DNA of 54,469 bases from assembly GCA_028820405.1 (NCBI GenBank), contig JAPPJI010000002.1:1-54469 (forward strand). The letters are read 5' to 3'. This document shows, in pieces, positions 43,322 to 49,961 of the stretch. Source of the DNA: Candidatus Kaiserbacteria bacterium (GTDB lineage: Bacteria > Patescibacteriota > Minisyncoccia > Phycocordibacterales > JABAAK01). A program made the translations under genes and the position numbers. The notes beneath the pieces were generated by a model. The model saw only the letters and a list, made by a program, of their open reading frames with translations, did not search any database and was not told the origin of the DNA. Every line of letters begins with the position of its first letter. Position 1 is the first letter of the stretch.

Positions 43322-44122
43322 ATGAAAATCTATTCTTGGAATGTGAACGGTATTCGTGCAGTACAGAGAAAGGGGGCTCTTGAAGCCTGTATCAGGCAGG
43401 AAAATCCTGACATACTCCTTATTCAGGAGACCAAGGCTAAAGAGGAGCAACTCGACACCGAACTGACCGATGATTCATTCTTTCGCACCTATCATTCAGC
43501 AGAAAAGCCGGGCTACGCCGGCACTGCCATATTCGTTCATCCACGACACAAAGAGCGTGTTGTTTCTTTCTCAACCGGCATGCCAAACTGGAACGACACG
43601 GAGGGTCGGGTTGCACAATGTACCCTCTCTGACAACCTTGTTGTTATCACCGTCTACGTTCCGAATGGCGGTAAATCAGATGCGGCATACCAAGAAAAAC
43701 TCACCTTCCTCACAACACTCGCAGCCTATGCAGAGTCTTTGCAGAAAGATGGCAGCCGCGTCGTTATTGCGGGAGACTTCAATGTTGCAAGATCAGAACT
43801 TGACCTTGCAGAGCCTGAAAAACATCGAGAGCATACTCACTTCAACGAAGAGGTGCGAGCACACATGGAACAGCTCACGCAAGCAAATCTCGTCGATACG
43901 TACCGGTCACGAAACCCCGACCAGGCTGGTGCATACAGCTATTGGGACAACTTCAGCTTTTCTCTCCCCAAAGGAACGAAACCTCGTGACGTTAACCTTG
44001 GCTGGCGTCTTGACTACATATTTGCAGACAAAACACTTGATGCATCAGTGGCAAATGCGGCAATCCACCAGGATATTTTCGGCTCTGACCACTGCCCGGT
44101 TTCCATCACCCTCACTAACTAA
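43322..44122 (+). CDS. xth: exodeoxyribonuclease III / AP endonuclease
   Basis: 266 residues of the EEP nuclease fold. Motifs: IYSWNVNGIRAV, LLIQETKAKEEQL (metal-binding Glu), VVIAGDFNVARSELDLA (GDFN), RLDYIFAD and GSDHCPVSI (catalytic Asp-His). It cleaves abasic sites in base-excision repair. TACAAT (43309-43314) ends 7 nt before the ATG. The last 8 bases overlap the end of the convergent cca gene. Confidence 0.95.
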   Translation: MKIYSWNVNGIRAVQRKGALEACIRQENPDILLIQETKAKEEQLDTELTDDSFFRTYHSAEKPGYAGTAIFVHPRHKERVVSFSTGMPNWNDTEGRVAQCTLSDNLVVITVYVPNGGKSDAAYQEKLTFLTTLAAYAESLQKDGSRVVIAGDFNVARSELDLAEPEKHREHTHFNEEVRAHMEQLTQANLVDTYRSRNPDQAGAYSYWDNFSFSLPKGTKPRDVNLGWRLDYIFADKTLDASVANAAIHQDIFGSDHCPVSITLTN

Positions 44123-45602
44123 CGCCGTACTTTTTCCTAATAGCGGCACTCTGTTCTTCGTCTTCTTCAAACCTCCGCACCTTCCCTGCTTCACCGCGTG
44201 CGATAAGGTCTTTGTCAGAGAGTGCGGTGAGTTTCTTCGCCTGTTCAATAAGGTGTTCTTTTGTATTTTTTTTCGGATCATCAAGCACGTCACCGAGAAG
44301 TGCGTGCAGGATGTGACCGACCCGCGGACCCGGTTTCATTGCAAGTTCCCGCATCAGATCAGTTCCGTCCAGTGCAAGCACTCCCGGCGTCACCGGCTCA
44401 CGAAGCACCTCTTCTATCAACGAGATATACTTCCTCAGTCGATACGGCTGCTCTTTCGGTCTTCCGGTCCCGATACGATCACACATACGGAGGTCAATGA
44501 GGTCCCAAATGTGCTCTTCTCCAACTCGAGCAATCATACGACGAACACCTGACAGCGACACCTGGTCCGGGTCAGAGAAAAACATATGCCAGCGAACCAG
44601 AAGGGTCACCGTCTCAGTAATCGCTTTTGAAAAGGAGAGTCGTTTGAGAATCGTCCGCACCATCCGTGCCCCAACAACTTCATGTGCATGGAATGTCCAA
44701 TCTTTTTTGTTCTGCACCCATTCCCGCGTCGGCACCTTTCCGATATCGTGCAGCAGTGCGGCGATCCGGACCTCAAGACGAAATGAACGTGTGTGAGCGT
44801 GCTCAATAGTGCGAATTGAATGTTCAAATACGTCGTATGAGTGTGCCTGATTCTGTTCAATCCCAACACCTGCATGGAGTTCGGGAATAACCTGCTCAAG
44901 AAGACCGACATCACATAACATTTGTACGCCATCAGCCGGATGGTCAGACATGGTGATTTTAACCAGCTCATCCCGAATACGCTCAACAGCAACTGATGTG
45001 ATACGGGGTGCACACTGTTTCAATACACTTTCTGTTTTCTCCTCAATGTTCCCGCCAAGCTGAGCTGCAATACGAACAGCACGAAGGAGACGAAGTGCAT
45101 CCTCAGAAAATCGCTCTGACGGGTCACCAACGGTTCGAATACATCCTCGGTGCAGGTCGGCAATACCGCCATGCGGGTCAACAATAGTTTGCTGAATCGG
45201 ATCATACGCAAGTGCATTGATGGTAAAGTCTCGGCGTGCCAGGTCTTCTTCCAGTGAGGCACCGAAGGTAACGGAATCCGGTCGACGATTATCGCTATAT
45301 CCCGCTTCTTTCCGATACGGTGTCACTTCAATGACACGATGATTCGGATCCTCAACCGCATCACAGACAACACCAACGGTACCGTACTCATTTTCATAGA
45401 CCGTGTGTTCAAATATTTCCTGTATGCGATCAGGATGTGCATCAGTTGTCATGTCCCAATCAGTAACCGACCGTCCCATGATAAGGTCCCGAACACAGCC
45501 GCCGACAAGGTGAACGGAAAAACCCGCACCTGAAAGAGCTTGGGCGACATCGAGAACGTGTTTGGGGAGTGAGAATGAAACGGATCCGTGCTGCTTCTCC
45601 AT
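44115..45602 (-). CDS. cca: CCA-adding tRNA nucleotidyltransferase with HD domain
   Basis: 495 residues. The nucleotidyltransferase signature is VGGCVRDLIMGR...DWDMTTDAHPD (metal aspartates), followed by RRDFTINALAYD and the RNA-binding EDALRLLRAVR. An HD domain (AALLHDIGKVPT; HAHEVVGARM) lies in the second half. The enzyme is needed because seven of eight tRNA genes here lack CCA. The MEKQHGS start at 45602 is preferred; TATACT (45613-45618) lies 10 nt upstream. Confidence 0.95.
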   Translation of the reverse strand: MEKQHGSVSFSLPKHVLDVAQALSGAGFSVHLVGGCVRDLIMGRSVTDWDMTTDAHPDRIQEIFEHTVYENEYGTVGVVCDAVEDPNHRVIEVTPYRKEAGYSDNRRPDSVTFGASLEEDLARRDFTINALAYDPIQQTIVDPHGGIADLHRGCIRTVGDPSERFSEDALRLLRAVRIAAQLGGNIEEKTESVLKQCAPRITSVAVERIRDELVKITMSDHPADGVQMLCDVGLLEQVIPELHAGVGIEQNQAHSYDVFEHSIRTIEHAHTRSFRLEVRIAALLHDIGKVPTREWVQNKKDWTFHAHEVVGARMVRTILKRLSFSKAITETVTLLVRWHMFFSDPDQVSLSGVRRMIARVGEEHIWDLIDLRMCDRIGTGRPKEQPYRLRKYISLIEEVLREPVTPGVLALDGTDLMRELAMKPGPRVGHILHALLGDVLDDPKKNTKEHLIEQAKKLTALSDKDLIARGEAGKVRRFEEDEEQSAAIRKKYGVS

Positions 45603-45657
45603 AAATAGATGTAGTATATACCCGTCTTCATGCAAACCTGCTACACTAGCGATGTAA

Positions 45658-45731
45658 GCGCCCGTAGCTCAGCTGGATAGAGCGCCCGGCTTCGGACCGG
45701 GAGGTCGTGGGTTCGAATCCTACCGGGCGTG
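45658..45731 (+). tRNA. tRNA-Arg (TCG)
   Basis: The acceptor GCGCCCG pairs with CGGGCGT (G1-U72 wobble), the anticodon stem CCCGG/CCGGG has loop CTTCGGA (TCG), discriminator G, no CCA. TACACT (45642-45647) lies 10 nt upstream. The mature 3' end is only 4 nt before the ATG of the lysyl-tRNA synthetase gene, so the two must share a transcript. Confidence 0.95.
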
Positions 45732-45735
45732 CAAT

Positions 45736-47394
45736 ATGGTGAGAATATCTGACAAGGACTACGGTCAGGAAGGACGATATTGGGCAGACGGCATCGCCGA
45801 CTACCTCATCCAAAAAGACCCGGAACGCACAACGTTCGTCTGCGCATCCGGCATCAGCCCCTCCGGACCGGTGCACTTCGGCAACCTTCGGGAGGTTATC
45901 ACCACCTATGCTGTCGCTGAAGCACTGGAGCGACGCGGGAAAAAGACTTCATTTATCTACTCATGGGATGATTTTGATCGTTTTAGAAAAATACCGTCCG
46001 GTCTTCCAAATACGTATGAAGAGCACATCGGGAAACCGCTCTCAGCTCTCCCCTCCCCCACGAACAGCAACCAATCGTACGCCGCCTTCTACGAACAAGG
46101 GTTTGAATCAGCACTACAGTCACTTAATATACGCCCAACCTATCGCTACCAAACACAGGAATATCAGTCCGGATCATACGACCAGGCAATTATCGAAGCC
46201 CTCCAAAAACGAGAGCAGATCGCTGACATTATGCTCTCATTCATGACCGAAAAAGGGAAAAAGCAGAAACAGATAGATGACAAAACATACAGAGACACCT
46301 ACTACCCCATTACCATTTACTCACGATTTTCTGGAAAAGATACAACGACGATCCTCTCATACGACGGAGAAAAAACCATTCGGTATCGGTGTAACAGTAC
46401 GAAAAAAGAGGATGAGGTAGATATTACAAAGCATCGAGTGGTGAAGTTGAAGTGGAAGGTTGATTGGGCAATGCGCTGGCGACATGAAGGGGTTTGCTTT
46501 GAGCCGGGAGGCAGTGATCACGCGGCACCCGGGAGCAGCTATGACACCGCCGCCGCAATTGCAAAGCAAGTATTTCACATCAACCCTCCTCTGTTTATTG
46601 AGTATGGTTTTGTCGGTCTCCAGGGAATCGGAACGAAGATGTCCGGATCATCAGGACAAACGGTCTCACCACATGACCTGCTCACCATATACGAACCATC
46701 GACACTGCTTCTCATGTACCTCCGCCGTCTCCCAACCCAAACATTTTCTCTCGCTTTTGATACAGAAGTATATCGACAATATGATGAGCGTGACTCACTT
46801 TCACCACCCAGTTTCTGGCACCGGATCCGATCCCTCTTCATGCAGCAAGAGGGGTCAATTGATCGTCGAATCATTGCGATCCTGCAAACTCTCTACCCTG
46901 ACGAACGATATGTAAATCCTGTACCCTTTCGACAGCTCGTCGGCTTTGCACAAACCGTGCAGTGGGATACGTCGAAGCTTACTGACCTGTTTAACACACT
47001 CCACCTCAACTACGACACAACCTCAATCTCTTCGCGCCTCAATCGAGCAAAGACATGGGTGACGACGTACAACAAAGATGCGGCACTGGTGATTCGAGAA
47101 CAACAAAACACTGATCACTGGGACGAAATGGATGAGGAAAACAAAGGATACATCCGAAACATCTGCTCGTACATAACAGAGCATGGCACCGACGACATCA
47201 CTGTTCTTGAGGAGTACCTCTACACTCTTCCGAAAGAGCAGCATACTGAAGAAAGATCTTTGAAGAAGGCACAACGAACACTCTTCGGACATGTGTACCT
47301 CCTCCTCCTCGGACAAAAGACCGGTCCTCGGCTAAGCACACTCCTCTGGTCACTCCCTCAGAAAAAAATTCTTTCCCTCCTCCGTTTCTCGTAA
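45736..47394 (+). CDS. lysK: class I lysyl-tRNA synthetase
   Basis: 552 residues; charges tRNA-Lys with the class I (archaeal-type) catalytic domain instead of the usual bacterial class II enzyme. The HIGH-equivalent is SGPVHFGNLRE (about 37-47) and the KMSKS-equivalent is GTKMSGSSGQT (about 296-306), with FEPGGSDHAAPGSS between. The ATG is 4 nt after tRNA-Arg with no space for a Shine-Dalgarno outside the tRNA. Translation therefore probably starts on an mRNA released by tRNA 3' processing. Confidence 0.95.
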   Translation: MVRISDKDYGQEGRYWADGIADYLIQKDPERTTFVCASGISPSGPVHFGNLREVITTYAVAEALERRGKKTSFIYSWDDFDRFRKIPSGLPNTYEEHIGKPLSALPSPTNSNQSYAAFYEQGFESALQSLNIRPTYRYQTQEYQSGSYDQAIIEALQKREQIADIMLSFMTEKGKKQKQIDDKTYRDTYYPITIYSRFSGKDTTTILSYDGEKTIRYRCNSTKKEDEVDITKHRVVKLKWKVDWAMRWRHEGVCFEPGGSDHAAPGSSYDTAAAIAKQVFHINPPLFIEYGFVGLQGIGTKMSGSSGQTVSPHDLLTIYEPSTLLLMYLRRLPTQTFSLAFDTEVYRQYDERDSLSPPSFWHRIRSLFMQQEGSIDRRIIAILQTLYPDERYVNPVPFRQLVGFAQTVQWDTSKLTDLFNTLHLNYDTTSISSRLNRAKTWVTTYNKDAALVIREQQNTDHWDEMDEENKGYIRNICSYITEHGTDDITVLEEYLYTLPKEQHTEERSLKKAQRTLFGHVYLLLLGQKTGPRLSTLLWSLPQKKILSLLRFS

Positions 47395-47395
47395 G

Positions 47396-47466
47396 TGCGG
47401 GTAGAGAGAATCGAACTCTCGTTTTCCGCTTGGAAGGCGGATGTTCTACCACTAAACTATACCCGC
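47396..47466 (-). tRNA. tRNA-Gly (TCC)
   Basis: The acceptor GCGGGTA pairs with TACCCGC, anticodon loop CTTCCAA (TCC), discriminator A, no CCA. TATACT (47477-47482) lies 10 nt upstream. It converges on the lysyl-tRNA synthetase gene, whose stop is 1 nt from the tRNA 3' end; the lysK transcript therefore runs antisense through this tRNA before its terminator. Confidence 0.95.
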
Positions 47467-47504
47467 AAACAAGGACAGTATAGCACCCAAGTCACGCTGA
47501 TCAT

Positions 47505-47548
47505 TGCAAAACAAAAACGGAGCCGTGAAGCTCCGTCTTTGTTTTTTC
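47505..47548. terminator. bidirectional intrinsic terminator
   Basis: ACGGAGC and GCTCCGT form a 7-bp stem with a 6-nt loop, with T-rich tails on both strands (CTTTGTTTTTT on +, TTTTGTTTTG on -). It serves lysK from the left and the acidic micropeptide gene from the right. Confidence 0.88.
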
Positions 47549-47563
47549 TGTAGGTCGAAATTA

Positions 47564-47650
47564 CTACTCCTGGTTTTCCTTCTCTTCCTCTTCCTCTTCG
47601 TTGTTACCTTGACCTCCCATCTCGTCGTTCATTTTGATGTCGTACATCAT
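47564..47650 (-). CDS. 28-residue acidic micropeptide
   Basis: Starts ATGATG at 47650. N-terminal MMYDIKMNDEMGGQ is followed by a run of glutamates (NNEEEEEEKENQE). It ends 16 nt before the bidirectional terminator stem. There is no clear Shine-Dalgarno. Very short acidic proteins of this sort are hard to tell from chance, but it has a terminator placed directly after it and lies on the minus strand between tRNA genes. Confidence 0.45.
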   Translation of the reverse strand: MMYDIKMNDEMGGQGNNEEEEEEKENQE

Positions 47651-47792
47651 GCTATGTTCTTAGCGTTATATTTATAATTGTCGCCCACAGAGCGACTTGC
47701 ATATGATACCGCACCTTTGCAAAAAAGTGCAACCTGTATAAATCATTGACAAATAGTCCTATAAATTATATAAAAACTTACCTGACTTCTGG

Positions 47793-47864
47793 TCGGAGAG
47801 CCGGGAATCGAACCCGGAGTCACACGAACCCGAATCGTGTATGTTACCGTTACACCACTCTCCG
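47793..47864 (-). tRNA. tRNA-Pro (CGG)
   Basis: The acceptor CGGAGAG pairs with CTCTCCG (C1-G72, usual for tRNA-Pro), anticodon stem CACGA/TCGTG with loop TTCGGGT (CGG), discriminator A, no CCA. It lies 32 nt downstream of the second tRNA-Pro and is probably processed from one transcript. Confidence 0.93.
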
Positions 47865-47896
47865 TTTCTGCACTGGCACACTACCACCCTTCCCTG

Positions 47897-47969
47897 TCGG
47901 AGAGCCGGGATTCGAACCCGGAATCACCCGCTCCCAAAGCGGGCATGTTAGCCGTTACACCACTCTCCG
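47897..47969 (-). tRNA. tRNA-Pro (TGG)
   Basis: Same acceptor and T arm as its neighbour, anticodon stem CCCGC/GCGGG with loop TTTGGGA (TGG), discriminator A, no CCA. The two isoacceptors are tandem copies that differ mainly in the anticodon arm. Confidence 0.94.
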
Positions 47970-48511
47970 GAGAATCAAACCAAAGCACTCCCAATCTTGG
48001 TAGACGGACTCTGCCACCTACCTATTTTATAGTAGCATTTTGTACATGTGGTAAACAAAATTTCTCTCACCAAGAGGTGATGTTGAAGGGGACCACCTTC
48101 CCACCGTACCCTCAATTCTTTTCTTGGGATAGTCTCGAAAGAGCACTTTCCTACAAATACTGTTTTCACCATTTCACAGTATCCACTAATCCACATAATA
48201 AACCGCAGTATTGGATTTCCCCACCGACAGACGGAAATCAACCCTTCTGTTTCAAGAGTAATTTTCTTTTCTCCTTTACCACAAACAAATTATCCACCTT
48301 TTTTACACGTGAAATCAACATGCATAACCACATACGTGTAAGTACACGATCTACCCTTTTCACTGAGGAGTAAAGAATCTCCCGCTCATCACTACACCTG
48401 TTTTACCCTTTGAAATAAAGGTGATTAACAACAAGATGACCCTAAAATGATGTGTTACTCTGGTAGCAGAGGTGTTTTGTCTTTCCTAACTCTAACTACG
48501 GGGAGGCGGTC
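47970..48511. other. gene-free AT-rich region
   Basis: No credible gene in about 540 bp. It contains a half-palindrome CACGTGAAA (48306-48314) like the sites further right, and two near-matches to a DnaA box (TAATCCACA near 48188, TTATCCACC near 48288). The promoter for the gene at 48512 should lie near 48440-48470 (a TAAAAT is visible). Confidence 0.4.
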
Positions 48512-48850
48512 ATGACACTGACAGAATCTTTGTTCTCGCTTTTGATTCGAGCGGGTGGTCTTATTTACATAATTTTGCCACACCTCGGAGGTTTTATTGT
48601 GACAGCGGGTTTACTTTGGTTTTTTGCTGCCTCCATCTATACCCTCAACACCAGCTCATTATTTCTCAAAAGCCCGCCTTCTTTCACAAGGAGAAAACAC
48701 CTCCGGCAGGCTCTTTTGTCCTCATTTATCTGTTTTGCTATTGTTTCAATGATGTTTGCAAAAAACTTATCAATAGGAGTTGCAATAATTCCCTTCTGGC
48801 TGGTAATTGAACTTGTGTTTTGGGTACTCAGCAGACCAGAGAGATACTAA
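48512..48850 (+). CDS. small membrane protein
   Basis: 112 residues with about four membrane segments and one basic loop (FTRRKHLRQ). GGGGAGG lies 5 nt before the ATG. No family was recognised. Its stop codon lies at the foot of a terminator hairpin whose descending arm runs into the first parS-like palindrome, so it forms the left edge of that cluster. Confidence 0.7.
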   Translation: MTLTESLFSLLIRAGGLIYIILPHLGGFIVTAGLLWFFAASIYTLNTSSLFLKSPPSFTRRKHLRQALLSSFICFAIVSMMFAKNLSIGVAIIPFWLVIELVFWVLSRPERY

Positions 48851-48899
48851 CACCCCCCCCCCGCAAAAATCTTTTTTGTGGGTTTGTGGGGGGTGTTTC
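48849..48899 (+). terminator. intrinsic terminator-like hairpin
   Basis: AACACCCCCC pairs with GGGGGGTGTT (10 bp) with a 28-nt loop that itself is T-rich. The tail TTCA is short, so efficiency is uncertain. It overlaps the first palindrome of the cluster. Confidence 0.55.
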
Positions 48900-49148
48900 A
48901 TGTGAAATATGTCGGATTTCTGGAATAAATTTCATGTGAAACCCCCTGTTTATACTACAAACACGCCGTTTTCTTTACCTGTAGAATGTTTCACATGAAA
49001 CTTTTTCCGATCTTTCACGTGAAAGATGGCTATTTTTAACAAAATATTTCACGTGAAAACCGCATGTCCTTTCACGTGAAAACACAATCTGCTGTTTTAA
49101 TCTTATATTCTAAGAATTTTCTCCAAAACCTTGTACTACTCACTATTT

Positions 49149-49177
49149 TTGACATAAATCTATTTATATTGTATAAT
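49149..49177 (+). promoter_or_regulatory. perfect sigma-70-type promoter
   Basis: TTGACA (49149-49154), 17-bp spacer, TATAAT (49172-49177). Both hexamers and the spacing are consensus. It drives the peptide gene at 49217, inside the palindrome cluster. Confidence 0.9.
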
Positions 49178-49216
49178 ATATACCATATCACCCCCACCAC
49201 ATACGGGAGATGTTCT

Positions 49217-49384
49217 ATGAAATCCTTGCTTTTAAGCCTCCTCATACTCATCAGTCTTGGTGTTTGGGGAGCAACGCTCCTGCCGGCATGGAAACTCTGT
49301 GTGATCTGGCTCATCACCAGTGTCAGTTTCACCACGATGTTTCTCATCTTCGCGGCATCAAATCACAAAACACCTTGCCGGTAA
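49217..49384 (+). CDS. 55-residue membrane peptide within the parS-like cluster
   Basis: ATG at 49217 with GGGAGA upstream. Two membrane helices (about 3-22 and 27-46) joined by a short LPAWK turn and a basic, Cys-containing tail. It has a consensus promoter 40 bp upstream and a terminator overlapping its stop codon. It lies between the sixth and seventh parS-like site, so DNA-bound ParB could affect its expression (inference). No family was recognised. Confidence 0.75.
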   Translation: MKSLLLSLLILISLGVWGATLLPAWKLCVIWLITSVSFTTMFLIFAASNHKTPCR

Positions 49385-49399
49385 CGGCAGGGTGTTTTT
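49369..49399 (+). terminator. intrinsic terminator
   Basis: AACACCTTGCCG and CGGCAGGGTGTT form a 12-bp stem (one T-G pair) with a 4-nt loop GTAA, and the descending arm merges into five T. The stop codon of the 55-residue peptide lies in the loop. Confidence 0.9.
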
Positions 49400-49457
49400 C
49401 TCACTACTGTTTCACATGAAACAATATTGATACTATTAAGTCAACATACCACTGTTT

Positions 49458-49760
49458 TTACGTCGCAATGTAGTGAATACCACGTACTGTTTTCACCAGA
49501 ACACCTTCTGATATGAGTTTTTCTCTCTTTTTATCAGGACCGCCGCCGTTGTATGTGCCGATGGTACCATCTGACCGAACAACGCGATGGCAGGGAACAA
49601 GTGTATCCCGATTACCCGCCATTATTGTTCCTACAGCCCGGTGTGCGCGGGGTGCCCCCGCCGCTTTCGCAACGGCAGCGTAGGTCATGACGGTTCCGCG
49701 GGGTATTGCAGCAACAACAGCACGAACACGGCGGGAAAATGGTTGTTCTGACGATTTCAT
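49458..49760 (-). CDS. ogt: methylated-DNA-protein cysteine methyltransferase-like protein
   Basis: 100 residues, only the C-terminal DNA-binding/active-site domain of the MGMT/Ogt family. The active-site LVPCHRVV is intact with Cys (about residue 58), as are RAVGTIMAGN and the IPRGTVMTYAAVA recognition-helix region. It could directly repair O6-alkylguanine, or like other short forms act in signalling. The ATG lies 14 nt after the 3' end of tRNA-Gly(GCC) on the same strand, so it is probably released by tRNA processing. Confidence 0.88.
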   Translation of the reverse strand: MKSSEQPFSRRVRAVVAAIPRGTVMTYAAVAKAAGAPRAHRAVGTIMAGNRDTLVPCHRVVRSDGTIGTYNGGGPDKKREKLISEGVLVKTVRGIHYIAT

Positions 49761-49774
49761 GAAAGGGATGTTGG

Positions 49775-49845
49775 TGCGGGTAGGGAGAATCGAACTCCCG
49801 TCTTAGCCATGGCAAGGCCACGTTCTACCACTAAACTATACCCGC
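49775..49845 (-). tRNA. tRNA-Gly (GCC)
   Basis: The acceptor GCGGGTA pairs with TACCCGC, anticodon loop TTGCCAT (GCC), discriminator A, no CCA. The body is close to that of tRNA-Gly(TCC). It shares a divergent promoter region with nusA and is followed 14 nt later by the ogt-like gene. Confidence 0.95.
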
Positions 49846-49866
49846 AGTATGAAAGGAATACGTTTT

Positions 49867-49878
49867 CAGTATATACTG
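49867..49878. promoter_or_regulatory. palindromic bidirectional -10 element
   Basis: CAGTATATACTG is a perfect palindrome that places TATACT on both strands, toward tRNA-Gly/ogt (minus) and nusA (plus). Confidence 0.55.
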
Positions 49879-49914
49879 CAGAAACAGTAACAACACCAGA
49901 AAAGGTGTGATACA

Positions 49915-49950
49915 GTGGTGGGGAAGGTGAGTAAGCACACTCACCACCAC
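49915..49950 (+). promoter_or_regulatory. hairpin in the nusA leader
   Basis: GGTGAGT and ACTCACC (7 bp, 6-nt loop), extended by GTGGT with ACCAC across a one-sided bulge. It ends 11 nt before the nusA ATG and has no T tract. It could mask the start region or be a protein-binding site; nusA autoregulation is known in other bacteria. Confidence 0.45.
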
Positions 49951-49961
49951 TCATAACGAGT

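Larger units (their letters stand above)
48896..49421. repeat. cluster of seven parS-like palindromes
   Basis: Seven 12-mers of the form TTTCAYRTGAAA: 48896, 48930 (TTTCATGTGAAA), 48989, 49410 (TTTCACATGAAA), 49013, 49047 and 49070 (TTTCACGTGAAA). One lies in a perfect 18-bp palindrome, ATCTTTCACGTGAAAGAT (49010-49027). The 16-mer at 49408 reads TGTTTCACATGAAACA, one base from the ParB-binding parS consensus. parS sites mark centromere-like regions, usually near the origin. No parA/parB gene is in the window. Confidence 0.75.

Noticed and set aside
47746-48003. Open frame over the two tRNA-Pro genes
   Set aside because: It is the antisense of two tRNAs (repeated GEPGFEPG pattern) and not a gene.
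48180-48300. Replication origin with DnaA boxes
   Set aside because: Only two near-matches to the box and no dnaA or dnaN; not enough to call an origin, although the parS-like cluster is nearby.
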